The notes below the pieces were generated by a model, which saw only the letters and a list, made by a program, of their open reading frames with translations, was not told the origin of the DNA and ran no database searches. The translations under genes were made by a program, and so were the position numbers. Positions 8,647 through 18,327 of a DNA stretch of 64,000 nucleotides are shown one piece after another. Position 1 is the stretch's first letter; every line of letters begins with the position of its first letter. This stretch comes from Candidatus Thiodiazotropha endoloripes. GTDB taxonomy: Bacteria; Pseudomonadota; Gammaproteobacteria; Chromatiales; Chromatiaceae. The stretch is from assembly GCF_001708965.1 (NCBI RefSeq), contig NZ_LVJW01000006.1:868001-932000 (forward strand), given 5' to 3'.

Positions 8647-9515
8647 TGGAATTGAACCTCTCTCTATTTGCCTATGGCGGCTACAGCCATACCGTTGATC
8701 AGCAGCTACCCGGTCTGAACGAACCACTGAAGGCGGTATCCTTCAAGCTGCCCCGCCGCTCGGACCGGCTGACCCAGCTCTGTCTGCTGGGCCTGCACCA
8801 AACACCGGGCGGAGACAGCTTCAAGGCCGGGACTCATCTGGTGCTGGCCAGTGGTGACGCGAATCTCAACAGCACCATCCTCAACACTGAACAGATCTTT
8901 GACAGTGGCACCCTGCCCAACCCGATCGGCTTCATCAACACCGTCAACAACTCTACCGCCTACCATCTCTTTGTCAGCCTGGGTATCCAGGGCCAGGCGA
9001 TCAGTGTATCCAGGGACCACTGTTCACTGGAGGCCGGCCTGCAGATCGCGGCCAGCTTGCAACAGAGCGACCCATCACCCATCCTGCTGGGAACGGTCGA
9101 TGAGATACCCAATGATCCGCAACAGCACCGGCAACGTCTGAATATGTCGTCGACTAGACCACTGGCTGAAGGCAGCTTCTGGTTCCACTGCGGCCACCCG
9201 CAGCAGCAGGAGTCCCCGATTGCCACCATCGAATATTGCGGGCCGATGCGGGACGGCAGAGGCGTCGGGGATTTTTTACGTGAGCGTCAGATCAGCCACC
9301 ACCTGCTCGGGGATCTCCTGCGAGAATCAGCCTTGCGTGATATTCAACTGCCAGGAGAGCGGCTCGTTACCAAAAGCCAGGGGCACTACCTGACACAAAA
9401 CGCAGACTACCTGCAGCGTTGGCTTGATGGTGCCCGCCCCGGCGAACGCCTGGGGATGTTGAACGGTACCGAAGGCAGTGAACGACTGACCGTTACTTTG
9501 ATTCTAAAGCGCTGA
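8646..9515 (+). CDS. Degenerate ketosynthase N-terminal-like protein (chain-length-factor-like)
   Basis: 289 residues. The first 150 resemble the N-terminal half of a ketosynthase: NTVNNSTAYHLFVSLGIQGQ, then VSRDHCSLEAGLQIA, where Cys126 falls near the nucleophile position in an altered context, then ILLGTVDE. No HGTxT or GHTxGA histidine motifs follow, so it cannot be a complete condensing enzyme. It most resembles the truncated 'beta-ketoacyl synthase chain length factor' proteins of aryl polyene-type clusters. I infer that it is a non-catalytic partner of the neighbouring KS, setting chain length. Its 3' end overlaps the convergent BtrH-like gene by 23 bases. Confidence 0.65.
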   Translation: MELNLSLFAYGGYSHTVDQQLPGLNEPLKAVSFKLPRRSDRLTQLCLLGLHQTPGGDSFKAGTHLVLASGDANLNSTILNTEQIFDSGTLPNPIGFINTVNNSTAYHLFVSLGIQGQAISVSRDHCSLEAGLQIAASLQQSDPSPILLGTVDEIPNDPQQHRQRLNMSSTRPLAEGSFWFHCGHPQQQESPIATIEYCGPMRDGRGVGDFLRERQISHHLLGDLLRESALRDIQLPGERLVTKSQGHYLTQNADYLQRWLDGARPGERLGMLNGTEGSERLTVTLILKR

Positions 9516-10494
9516 GCCGGGCAAACAGCGCTCCTTCGCGCAGGGCGATCTTATCCAGCTGGTCGGCAATTGAGTCAAAGGTGTCATCATAGCGGGCTTT
9601 GCTCTTGCGCGCGCACATCAGGGCAAACAGACGCCACTCATCACCGATCGACGACATCTCATCCGCCGCTTCAGCCAACTGATCCGATGCCAGTAACTCC
9701 GCCGCCTCCTGCAGAAATGCGGCATACATGAAGCGAAAGCCTCCACCGCCGGTGCCGATCTCTTCCTGCATACGCACAATATGGCCGAGATAGAGATGGG
9801 CGTAACGCGTCTCTGCATCGACCAGTTTGCGGATATTTCCAGCCACCCGTTGTATCCCCTTCGACCCGGCGATGGGTACCGGACTTCGCTTGCCATTGAT
9901 CTTGGCGGTGAAGCGGATCGCCTTAGGCAGCACTGTTTTGAAATCGATTTCCGCCGGTACCTCGGCCGGGTAGTAGAGCAGACCTTTGGGAGCCAATGCG
10001 CCTTTGGCAAAACGCGCCTTGGTCAGACTCTGCCGGTCCACTGTCACCAGATGGGAGAACACCGGATCACTGACCTGGAAGGCCTCCCCCTCGCGACCGT
10101 AGACAAGCAGATTGTGCGCATTGAAATGGAAGCGCATATCCTCGGGAAAATAGGGCAGAAAGAAGACCGAGGTCTGCAATCCGACAATCCGCCCATCATC
10201 CAACAGCCGGTCAAGTGCAGCTTCCCCTTGAGCCGGTTTGCGGAATTTCTGAAATGTCATCTTCAGTCCACCGATCCGCCTGGAGAGTGCCCGGATGATC
10301 ATCCGCGGAGGGGTTCGATAGGCGATCAACGGCATACCGTTGATCTTTACCATAGGGATATAGGCATAGGTCAGACCGCTTGCCAGACCGAAGGCCATCG
10401 GTTCAGACACCTCCAATCCATGATAGCGAAGCATGGCGGACATAACCCCTGTCTCACAATGCGCCGCATGCCGGTGCTCGAGTGGTTTATTCAT
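9493..10494 (-). CDS. BtrH N-terminal domain acyltransferase-like protein
   Basis: 333 residues. The opening HRHAAHCETGVMSAMLRYHGL and the FGLASGLTYAYI stretch match the BtrH N-terminal family. BtrH transfers an acyl group from an ACP to an aminoglycoside in butirosin synthesis. Probable papain-like residues are Cys13 (HCETG), the His of FNAHNLLVYG and the Asp of FQVSDPVF. The C-terminal helical part resembles the DUF4872 region that usually follows this domain. In this cassette it could move the acyl product from the ACP to an acceptor or to the aromatic head group. Substrate and acceptor are unknown. Its start overlaps the preceding 135-residue gene by 8 bases. Confidence 0.75.
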   Translation of the reverse strand: MNKPLEHRHAAHCETGVMSAMLRYHGLEVSEPMAFGLASGLTYAYIPMVKINGMPLIAYRTPPRMIIRALSRRIGGLKMTFQKFRKPAQGEAALDRLLDDGRIVGLQTSVFFLPYFPEDMRFHFNAHNLLVYGREGEAFQVSDPVFSHLVTVDRQSLTKARFAKGALAPKGLLYYPAEVPAEIDFKTVLPKAIRFTAKINGKRSPVPIAGSKGIQRVAGNIRKLVDAETRYAHLYLGHIVRMQEEIGTGGGGFRFMYAAFLQEAAELLASDQLAEAADEMSSIGDEWRLFALMCARKSKARYDDTFDSIADQLDKIALREGALFARLSALESK

Positions 10495-10894
10495 ACGTTT
10501 CAGGAAGTTGTTTTAATGTATCTCGATCGATGCCCAGTACTTCGGCATAGCCGTCCAGCTTCTCCTCCGAGAGCCTGGCGAACCTTTGTGGTGAAAAGTC
10601 CCGTTTCACCATCCATTGAAAACGTCCCATCGCCTGGGCCAGCATCGGCAGGTCCATACGCTGATTGTACATATGAAACTCAAGCGCCGAGGTCTCTCCC
10701 TGCCTGGCCCGCTGATAGGCATCCAGGGTCAGCCGTTTGATCTCATCCAGCGCCTGGCCGAGCACGATCTCTTCGACCTCCCAGCCGTTGGTCTCGGACG
10801 ACTCGATCCTGCCGGTGTCCGATTCCGCATAGATCACCTTGGTCTCTCCCCCCAGGGACCCTGCCTTATCCTGTGGAATGTCTTTGATCTTCAT
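10487..10894 (-). CDS. Conserved-looking hypothetical protein of the lipid cassette
   Basis: 135 residues of no family I recognise. It is soluble and acidic, with a probable helical middle (EIVLGQALDEIKRLTLDAYQ), a FHMYNQRMDLPMLAQAMGRF segment and a C-terminal SEEKLDGYAEVLGIDRDTL stretch. The last resembles a short helical or tetratricopeptide-like end, but no motif is decisive. It has no signal peptide, no membrane segment and no Cys. The gene overlaps the KAS III gene upstream by 4 bases and the BtrH-like gene downstream by 8, so it is translationally coupled to both. It very likely acts in the same pathway, as an adaptor or small enzyme. Confidence 0.75.
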   Translation of the reverse strand: MKIKDIPQDKAGSLGGETKVIYAESDTGRIESSETNGWEVEEIVLGQALDEIKRLTLDAYQRARQGETSALEFHMYNQRMDLPMLAQAMGRFQWMVKRDFSPQRFARLSEEKLDGYAEVLGIDRDTLKQLPETYE

Positions 10895-12039
10895 ACCACG
10901 CTCAATAACATGAATGAACTGGAGAAGCGTCCACTCTCCGGGACAAAACAGAGCAACCGCTCACCGCTTTTCAACTGTCCGGATTTTAGCAGTTCATCCA
11001 GCATGATGTAGATCGATGCGGAGCCGGTATTGCCCCGGTTGGTCAGGTTGGTGAACCAGCGCTCACGGGGAATCTCGAAATCGAGCTCCACCAGCGCCTC
11101 ATAGACCTTCTCATCAAAGTACATGGAAGAGATATGGGGCAGAAAATAGTCCACCTGATCAGCCTGCAGGCCGGTTTTGGCGATCACCCGTTTCAGGGTC
11201 TCCTTGACCGCCATGGGTACGATATTCTCATTCAGCAGCTTGACGTCCTGTTTGATGCTCATCACCGAATGATCGATCAATCCCTGCTGGGTGTAGAGCT
11301 TCCAGCTCTCCAGACTGCCATCCTCCAGCTTTTCCGCACCTGAGTACATACAGGTCTCAAGCTCGTTCGCATAGGAGTAGATCTCAATCCACTCAATCTC
11401 CACTACCGGCTGTTCCGCCCGCTGGTTGGGTTCGCTCTCGACACGAAAGGCACCGGCACCATCAGACAGCATCCAGCGTAGAAAATCTTTCTCAAAGGCA
11501 ATTTCCGGGTTCTTCTTCAGGTTTTCGATTTTGTACTTCGACTCACCTTCGAAGTGGCTGGCCCGCAACACCGGTGAAACCAGTTCCGAACCGGTGGAGA
11601 CCGCCTGTTTGAACTCGCCGCATTTCACCGCCAGATAGGCATATTTCAGTGCTGCTGCGCCACTCAGACAGATTCCGGATGTGGAGATCACCTCGCAACA
11701 CTGATTCCCCAGCTCCCCATGCACCATCAAGCCATGACCGGGCATCACCTGATCCGGAATGGAGGTGCCGGAGACCAGACACTGCATCTGATTGAGCTCG
11801 GCCTCGGAGGCAAACAGCCGCCGCACACAGAGCGCTGTCATCTCGGCATTGCTGTGGCTCAGCTCGCCACTCTCCGGATCGATTGCATAATAGCGCTGTT
11901 TGATCCCGTTACTGCGCAATACCAGACGCTTGGCACGGGAGGGTTTACCCCCCACCATGCCCAGTACATCCTCGATCTGCTCATTCTCAACAGGTTGGTT
12001 CGGCAGAAAAGCCGATGTATTGGTTATGTATGCCCTCAT
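10891..12039 (-). CDS. Beta-ketoacyl-ACP synthase III (DarB-like)
   Basis: 382 residues, longer than housekeeping FabH (about 317) and similar to DarB-type synthases. The triad is complete: Cys124 in STSGICLSGAAA, His302 in YFLPHISSMYF and Asn337 in NRGNTGSAS. DarB-type enzymes supply or condense the beta-ketoacyl chains from which dialkylresorcinols are built. The gene overlaps the DarA-like gene upstream by 4 bases (ATGA) and the 135-residue gene downstream by 4. The DarA/DarB pairing is the main basis for assigning the cassette to resorcinol-type lipid synthesis. Confidence 0.9.
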   Translation of the reverse strand: MRAYITNTSAFLPNQPVENEQIEDVLGMVGGKPSRAKRLVLRSNGIKQRYYAIDPESGELSHSNAEMTALCVRRLFASEAELNQMQCLVSGTSIPDQVMPGHGLMVHGELGNQCCEVISTSGICLSGAAALKYAYLAVKCGEFKQAVSTGSELVSPVLRASHFEGESKYKIENLKKNPEIAFEKDFLRWMLSDGAGAFRVESEPNQRAEQPVVEIEWIEIYSYANELETCMYSGAEKLEDGSLESWKLYTQQGLIDHSVMSIKQDVKLLNENIVPMAVKETLKRVIAKTGLQADQVDYFLPHISSMYFDEKVYEALVELDFEIPRERWFTNLTNRGNTGSASIYIMLDELLKSGQLKSGERLLCFVPESGRFSSSFMLLSVV

Positions 12040-12989
12040 TTACCGCAACCGAATTCTTCCATGCGCTCACTCCCCGATCCGGAAGGCGCCTCAAAATATG
12101 TTTTAATCTGTTGGTGTCTTTGCTTCATCAGCGGCGCCAATAGCGCCTTCAGAAACATGCTCAGCGGCACCACGGTGACAATCATCAGAATCAGAAATAC
12201 CACGTAGACAGCCAACACAGGTGTCCGTTTGGAATCACCCTGTTTGCCGATCCTGCGTAACAACTTACCCCAAATCAGAAAGCTACGATAACCCACTTTT
12301 TCTGATTGAATTTGACTCACATCCGCTTCCACGGCCTGCAGGCCCCTCAGCATTGGGCCTTCGGTCTTCTCAGCATCCTCACCGAGCCCCTGCTCTATCG
12401 CCTGACCGAAGCGACAGCAGGCCTGGATATCCTGATCGGATACCCCGGCGGCCGGAAATCCCCAGAAGGGCTCCTTTTTACCTGTCCACAACCATCTTGG
12501 GGTGGTGATAAAGGAGGCCAGCAGAGAGCCCTGATCTGTCAGCACCACATTATCAATTAAACGGGCGCCACAGTCATCCAGCATGGCCTTCATCGTCTCT
12601 TGCGCCCGAGTCCACATGTTGCGGCAACCGATGACCGTGATCACCGGTTTACCGCTGAGTAACCGCTTAGCCTGTTCGCTCTGCAGAAAGCCGGTTATCG
12701 GCAGGGCCGGTGCCAGAAACCAGACCTGATAGGCCAGGATCACTAGATCCGCATCGTAATCTGTATCAATCTGCAACGGTTGCAACTCAGGAGCATCCAG
12801 ATAGACGCATTCGGGAAAAACATCCAAAAACCGGAAAAACGGCCAGGGAAACGGATAGGGATCCAACGGTTGGAGCGTCTCGGTTTTCAGCTCAATTCCG
12901 GTCGATTCCTGTAGCGGTGCACTGATCGACTGCACAATATTGGAGAGCTGACCGGTTTGCGAAAATTGAAGTACGAGGATCTTTTTCAT
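12036..12989 (-). CDS. Dialkylresorcinol condensing enzyme (DarA)-like, flavodoxin fold
   Basis: 317 residues. The N-terminus KKILVLQFSQTGQLSNIV is a flavodoxin-like strand and phosphate loop, followed by alternating strands and helices to about residue 200 (LVILAYQVWFLAPALP, VITVIGCRNMW). A hydrophobic segment near residues 260-290 (VYVVFLILMIVTVVPL and on) should anchor it to the inner membrane. From memory this layout matches proteins annotated as dialkylresorcinol condensing enzyme, DarA. It is first in a four-gene minus-strand operon with the KAS III. If the family link is right, it joins two acyl-derived chains into a 1,3-diketone or resorcinol ring. A plain flavodoxin-like oxidoreductase is the alternative. 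Confidence 0.75.
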   Translation of the reverse strand: MKKILVLQFSQTGQLSNIVQSISAPLQESTGIELKTETLQPLDPYPFPWPFFRFLDVFPECVYLDAPELQPLQIDTDYDADLVILAYQVWFLAPALPITGFLQSEQAKRLLSGKPVITVIGCRNMWTRAQETMKAMLDDCGARLIDNVVLTDQGSLLASFITTPRWLWTGKKEPFWGFPAAGVSDQDIQACCRFGQAIEQGLGEDAEKTEGPMLRGLQAVEADVSQIQSEKVGYRSFLIWGKLLRRIGKQGDSKRTPVLAVYVVFLILMIVTVVPLSMFLKALLAPLMKQRHQQIKTYFEAPSGSGSERMEEFGCGK

Positions 12990-13511
12990 ATCTGGATTGG
13001 TATCAGTCAGGCTCTCTCACCCGGAACGCTCATGGCGCGTTTCAATGCGCCAAATTCAAGGCGACAGCTCCCTTTTTGTTACCGGGCTACCCCATTCTCA
13101 GTCGGGTGTAATTCAACATGATCCAATTGTTCGGCCTGTTGGGCCCTGTTAACACGAATCCAATTGGCCCTAATACTAATCCGTTTGTTTGAAGCTGTCT
13201 CTCACCACACACAATTATGAGCAGCAGCAAACAGTTAACCATGCCTGGCCATACCATCAGGGGGAATTTTACCCACCCTCTGACGAAGGGAGCCCCTCGT
13301 TCTCTGCAAACCTCGCCTTGATCAGGCGCATGTCTGAAGCCCTGACTGGAGTAATTCAGTCGCCAGGTTGAAACATATGAAGGTGATGGAGACAGCTTCA
13401 GTCTGCCTATAGCGGGGGATTCTGTCAATTGAGCCGGGATCAGCTCAAAGGGGGGATGCCAGCTTCAACCAGCAGGAGATTGATACCCCGCTGGTTGAAG
13501 CCTGGGGTTGT
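12990..13511. other. Intergenic region upstream of the DarA-like operon
   Basis: About 520 bases with no supported gene. It should hold the promoter of the minus-strand lipid operon at its left edge. It contains one copy of the dispersed palindromic repeat at 13141-13171. Frames of 60-113 codons on either strand lack ribosome sites and family resemblance, and they run through the repeat. Confidence 0.6.
13141..13171. repeat. Dispersed palindromic repeat, copy A
   Basis: 31 bases with core GTTAACACGAATCCAAT, bounded by GGGCC and GGCCC arms that can pair. Related copies occur at 39115-39145, 42650-42679 and 54389-54419. All are intergenic. Confidence 0.75.
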
Positions 13512-15773
13512 TTAAAGTTTGCCTTTGATACTGCGCATCAGGTTGACGATATTCTCCGACATCGGCCCAACCCGTTCATACTCCCTTTCCGCGCCGGCCA
13601 TGTCGCCGTTCCGTTTCAGATCGGCGATTGTCTTGATCAGATCGTGCAGCTCTTTGTGGGGTTTCTCGATCTGATTGATCTCACTGATATGGCTCAGCTC
13701 ATGCTTACCATGGGTGTGATACCACTTGCCGAAACCGCACTGGGTATGATCGAAGGCAACCCGCTCATCCAGCGCACCCTTGCCATCCAGAAACCCTCTC
13801 AGCTTGGTCTTCCAGCTCAGATGGGCCACCATCGCCTGCTGAAGCTGCTTGGCATTACCATCGCCGATATTGAACTGATCGAGCAAATGACTCAGCTTGT
13901 CCACTTCAGAGGACATATCGGTGCTGGCTTCATAGCTGCGGTCGGAATCCCTCGAGGTCTCATCGGCGATCTGGGTAATCTCGATGATGTTGCGATTGAT
14001 ATCCTCAGCCACCGCACTCTGCTCCTCCGCCGCGGTGGCGATCTGAGCACTCATGCTGGAGATCGAGTCGATTACCTGGGTAATCTCCTCAAGTGACTGA
14101 TGAGCCCGTTCAGCCTGATCCACACTCTCGGCGGCCTGTTGCTGACTGGTCTCCATTACGGCCACCGTCTCATGCACTCCGGATTGCAGACTCTCGATCA
14201 TCTCCTGAATCTCTTCGGTGGAATCCTGGGTCCGTTTGGCCAGCGTGCGAACCTCGTCGGCCACCACGGCAAATCCCCGTCCCTGCTCACCGGCTCGCGC
14301 TGCCTCGATGGCAGCGTTGAGTGCCAGCAGATTGGTCTGATCAGCGATGCCGCGGATTACATCCAGCACGGAACCGATCCGTTCGCTGTCCTGGGCCACA
14401 TGCTGCACCGTATCAACCGCCTTGCCCACATCGGTCGCCAGACGATCGATGCTCTTGGTCACATCCATCACCACTTCGCGACCGGAGTTCGCCTGCTTGT
14501 CAGCCTCAAGGGCCGCCTCGGCAGTCTGGGTGGTGTTCTGCGCCACTTCGTGCACAGTCGCCGACATCTCGGTCATTGCCGTGGCCACCTGGGTTGTCTG
14601 TTCATGCTGCTTACGGATACCGCTGTTGGTATGCTCGGCCAGATTGGCAAACTCACCGATCTGCACACTCAGATTGCCCGCCGAGTTGGAGACGTTCTTG
14701 ACCATACCTTCGATTTTGTCCGCAAAACGGTTATAGCCCTTGGAGAGACGGGCCACCTCGTCCTCACCGGTCTCATCCATGCGTACCGTCAGATCACCAT
14801 CCGCAGAGGCGATCCCCTCCATGGCCTCGGCGGCATTGCAGATCGGCTGCACCACACCACGACTGATCAGCCAGACCAGCAGGCCGATTACCGCGACCGA
14901 TACCAGCCCCAGGACAAGCAGTATCCAGGTCAGCTGGGTAAACGCTTCAGCGGCTTCGGAACGATCTTTCGCCACCAGCAGCACACCGATCGGATCACCG
15001 GAATAGTTGGTGACATTCGCGGCATAGTAAGCCACCGGCTTACCCTTCAGCTCACCCCGTCCATAGAGACCGTCACCCCGCAGTATCTGGCCCAATTGAT
15101 CTTTGGCAATCAGCTCATTGCCCTCCATGGTGGAGGCGAAGCGGTCCATGTTGCCTTTACGGTCGATGTAGAGTTCCAGATCCACATCATGGCTCTGGGC
15201 ATACTCATCGAAAAAGGCCTGTCCAAAGGACATGCCGAACTCGACCGTGCCGATATGCTTTCCCTGGTTACTGACCGGCACCAGACCGCGAATTCCCAGA
15301 CCGGCAACACCGACCTCCAATCCCTGAATCGGTTTTTTGCTGTTATTGCCTTCCACTACGGTGAGACGAAAACTGGAAAGGTCATCGCCGAACTTTGCCG
15401 GCTTGTGGACACGTAAATAGGAGGTGGCGGGAGGCTCATGAAACTGGAACTGGCGCACCCCGTACTCCTTCTTCAGCTTGGCGAAACCTGGCACGAACAG
15501 GTCATGCAGGGTCTCCCGGTCCTTGTCGGCAAACGCCTCCTGCACATCAGGGATACCAGCCACAAGGGCACTCATGGCACGCGCCAAGCGACCTTCCGAA
15601 TCGATACCTGCGACCACATTCTGGTAGATTTCACTCATCTCATTCTTCTCGGAGGCACTCAGGATACCGCCCATGTAGTTGAATGTGGTGACGAGGGTAA
15701 TAGCTAGAACAACCATTACAGCAACAACGGTAGCAATCACAAACCGCGCGGAAATGCCGATATTGCGGAACAT
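13512..15773 (-). CDS. Methyl-accepting chemotaxis protein with double Cache sensor and CZB domain
   Basis: 753 residues. Membrane helix 1 is near 10-32. A periplasmic sensor follows to about 275 ([22 protein letters not shown] and [17 protein letters not shown] are typical of dCache_3-like domains). Helix 2 is near 278-300, then HAMP, and the signalling hairpin with the tip [16 protein letters not shown]. The C-terminus carries a chemoreceptor zinc-binding (CZB) domain: [20 protein letters not shown] plus a later EKPHKELH give the His/Cys/His/His ligands. CZB domains sense zinc or hypochlorite-type oxidants. It is a single gene, with a start just after an AGGTGTT-like ribosome site, and no che genes are nearby. 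Confidence 0.93.
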   Translation of the reverse strand: MFRNIGISARFVIATVVAVMVVLAITLVTTFNYMGGILSASEKNEMSEIYQNVVAGIDSEGRLARAMSALVAGIPDVQEAFADKDRETLHDLFVPGFAKLKKEYGVRQFQFHEPPATSYLRVHKPAKFGDDLSSFRLTVVEGNNSKKPIQGLEVGVAGLGIRGLVPVSNQGKHIGTVEFGMSFGQAFFDEYAQSHDVDLELYIDRKGNMDRFASTMEGNELIAKDQLGQILRGDGLYGRGELKGKPVAYYAANVTNYSGDPIGVLLVAKDRSEAAEAFTQLTWILLVLGLVSVAVIGLLVWLISRGVVQPICNAAEAMEGIASADGDLTVRMDETGEDEVARLSKGYNRFADKIEGMVKNVSNSAGNLSVQIGEFANLAEHTNSGIRKQHEQTTQVATAMTEMSATVHEVAQNTTQTAEAALEADKQANSGREVVMDVTKSIDRLATDVGKAVDTVQHVAQDSERIGSVLDVIRGIADQTNLLALNAAIEAARAGEQGRGFAVVADEVRTLAKRTQDSTEEIQEMIESLQSGVHETVAVMETSQQQAAESVDQAERAHQSLEEITQVIDSISSMSAQIATAAEEQSAVAEDINRNIIEITQIADETSRDSDRSYEASTDMSSEVDKLSHLLDQFNIGDGNAKQLQQAMVAHLSWKTKLRGFLDGKGALDERVAFDHTQCGFGKWYHTHGKHELSHISEINQIEKPHKELHDLIKTIADLKRNGDMAGAEREYERVGPMSENIVNLMRSIKGKL

Positions 15774-15880
15774 TTTTTAACACCTCAGGAGAGAATTGCG
15801 CGTCCCTGTGCGTTAATTACTTAGCCATAAGACGTAACGGCAAAATCTGAAATTTATTTAGCTCCATAAACAGAGTTCAC

Positions 15881-15917
15881 AAAAAAAACCCCGCCTCCTG
15901 GCGGAGACGGGGTTTTT
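15881..15917 (-). terminator. Intrinsic terminator of groESL
   Basis: Stem CCCCG-C-CTCC / GGAG-A-CGGGG with a TGGC tetraloop (889-912 of the 15 kb block). It is flanked by eight A on the left, which read as a U-tract in the minus direction, and five T on the right. It lies about 50 bases beyond the groL stop and could act in both directions. Confidence 0.9.
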
Positions 15918-15930
15918 CGAGCCATTTCGG

Positions 15931-15946
15931 GGCCTGTTAACAGGCC
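15931..15946. repeat. Perfect 16-bp palindrome after groL
   Basis: GGCCTGTTAACAGGCC lies between the groL stop and the terminator. It shares the GGCCTGTTAACA half with the dispersed repeat family found elsewhere in the window, so it may be a derived or minimal copy. It may also simply form a 3' mRNA hairpin. Confidence 0.6.
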
Positions 15947-15966
15947 TCGAGAGTGCTGAGAGGCAA

Positions 15967-17613
<1,647 letters not shown>

Positions 17614-17682
17614 TTAATTTCCTTGGAAAATGTTGAGATTCGTCATCAGGCTCTGCCTGATCGGGTCATCGCTGATACGGGA

Positions 17683-17973
17683 TCAGCCCTCGATCACACC
17701 CATGATGTCTTCTTCGCGCATGACAAGAACTTCCTCGCCACCCACTTTCACTTCGGTACCGGAGTATTTGCCAAACAGGACTCTGTCTCCGACTTTGACA
17801 TCCAGCGGACGGGCCTCGCCGCTGTTGGTTACTTTGCCGTTACCCACGGCCAGCACTTCACCCTCAACGGGCTTTTCAGTGGCTGCATCAGGGAGCACGA
17901 TGCCACCCGGGCTGGTGCGCTCTTCTTCCATACGACGAACGATTACGCGATCGTGCAGCGGACGAATATTCAT
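17683..17973 (-). CDS. groS: Co-chaperonin GroES (10 kDa)
   Basis: 96 residues, the normal size. It is the heptameric lid of the GroEL chamber. It has the typical opening [13 protein letters not shown], the mobile loop [17 protein letters not shown] and the end [12 protein letters not shown]. It is first in the groS-groL operon. A vegetative-type promoter and a perfect CIRCE operator lie 70-125 bases upstream. Confidence 0.99.
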   Translation of the reverse strand: MNIRPLHDRVIVRRMEEERTSPGGIVLPDAATEKPVEGEVLAVGNGKVTNSGEARPLDVKVGDRVLFGKYSGTEVKVGGEEVLVMREEDIMGVIEG

Positions 17974-18042
17974 CGACTGTTTCTCCTAAGCTGTATTTGG
18001 TGTTTTTAATCGAATGATTTGATTTGTCAGTTGGCAAGCTTG

Positions 18043-18069
18043 TTAGCACTCGCCTTCACTGAGTGCTAA
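18043..18069 (-). promoter_or_regulatory. CIRCE operator (HrcA binding site) of groESL
   Basis: A perfect inverted repeat, TTAGCACTC, 9 bases, GAGTGCTAA, exactly the CIRCE consensus. It overlaps the start point expected from the promoter at 18069-18096, so HrcA binding would block groESL transcription at low temperature. Confidence 0.97.
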
Positions 18070-18096
18070 TAATAGAGGCAAAACTCCGAGAGTCAA
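18069..18096 (-). promoter_or_regulatory. Sigma-70-type promoter of groESL
   Basis: On the minus strand TTGACT (18091-18096) and TATTAT (18069-18074) are separated by 16 bases. The -10 box abuts the CIRCE element. No clear sigma-32 consensus is evident in addition. Confidence 0.75.
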
Positions 18097-18327
18097 GACC
18101 GTCGGGAAATATTTTCAGGCTCCCGCTTCAGTTCAGAATCAATTTACCGCTTTTTTGTGTGATAATAGAGAGCTGAATAACAATAAGGGGAGGCAATTCA
18201 AGGCAGCCGGCGTGATCCAGTCACTATGGCCGACCGTGTTATTTTGCAAATTTTCAATATCAATACCATCACCCTGCATTACCATTCTGTGCAGTGCAAC
18301 CAATCAGTCATACTCCGGGAGATCACC

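Noticed and set aside
14100-15416. 438-codon plus-strand frame opposite the chemoreceptor gene
   Set aside because: It is antisense to a well-supported receptor gene; its histidine- and leucine-rich product mirrors the complementary codons. Similar long antisense frames opposite groL, accC, purH and rpoN were dropped for the same reason.
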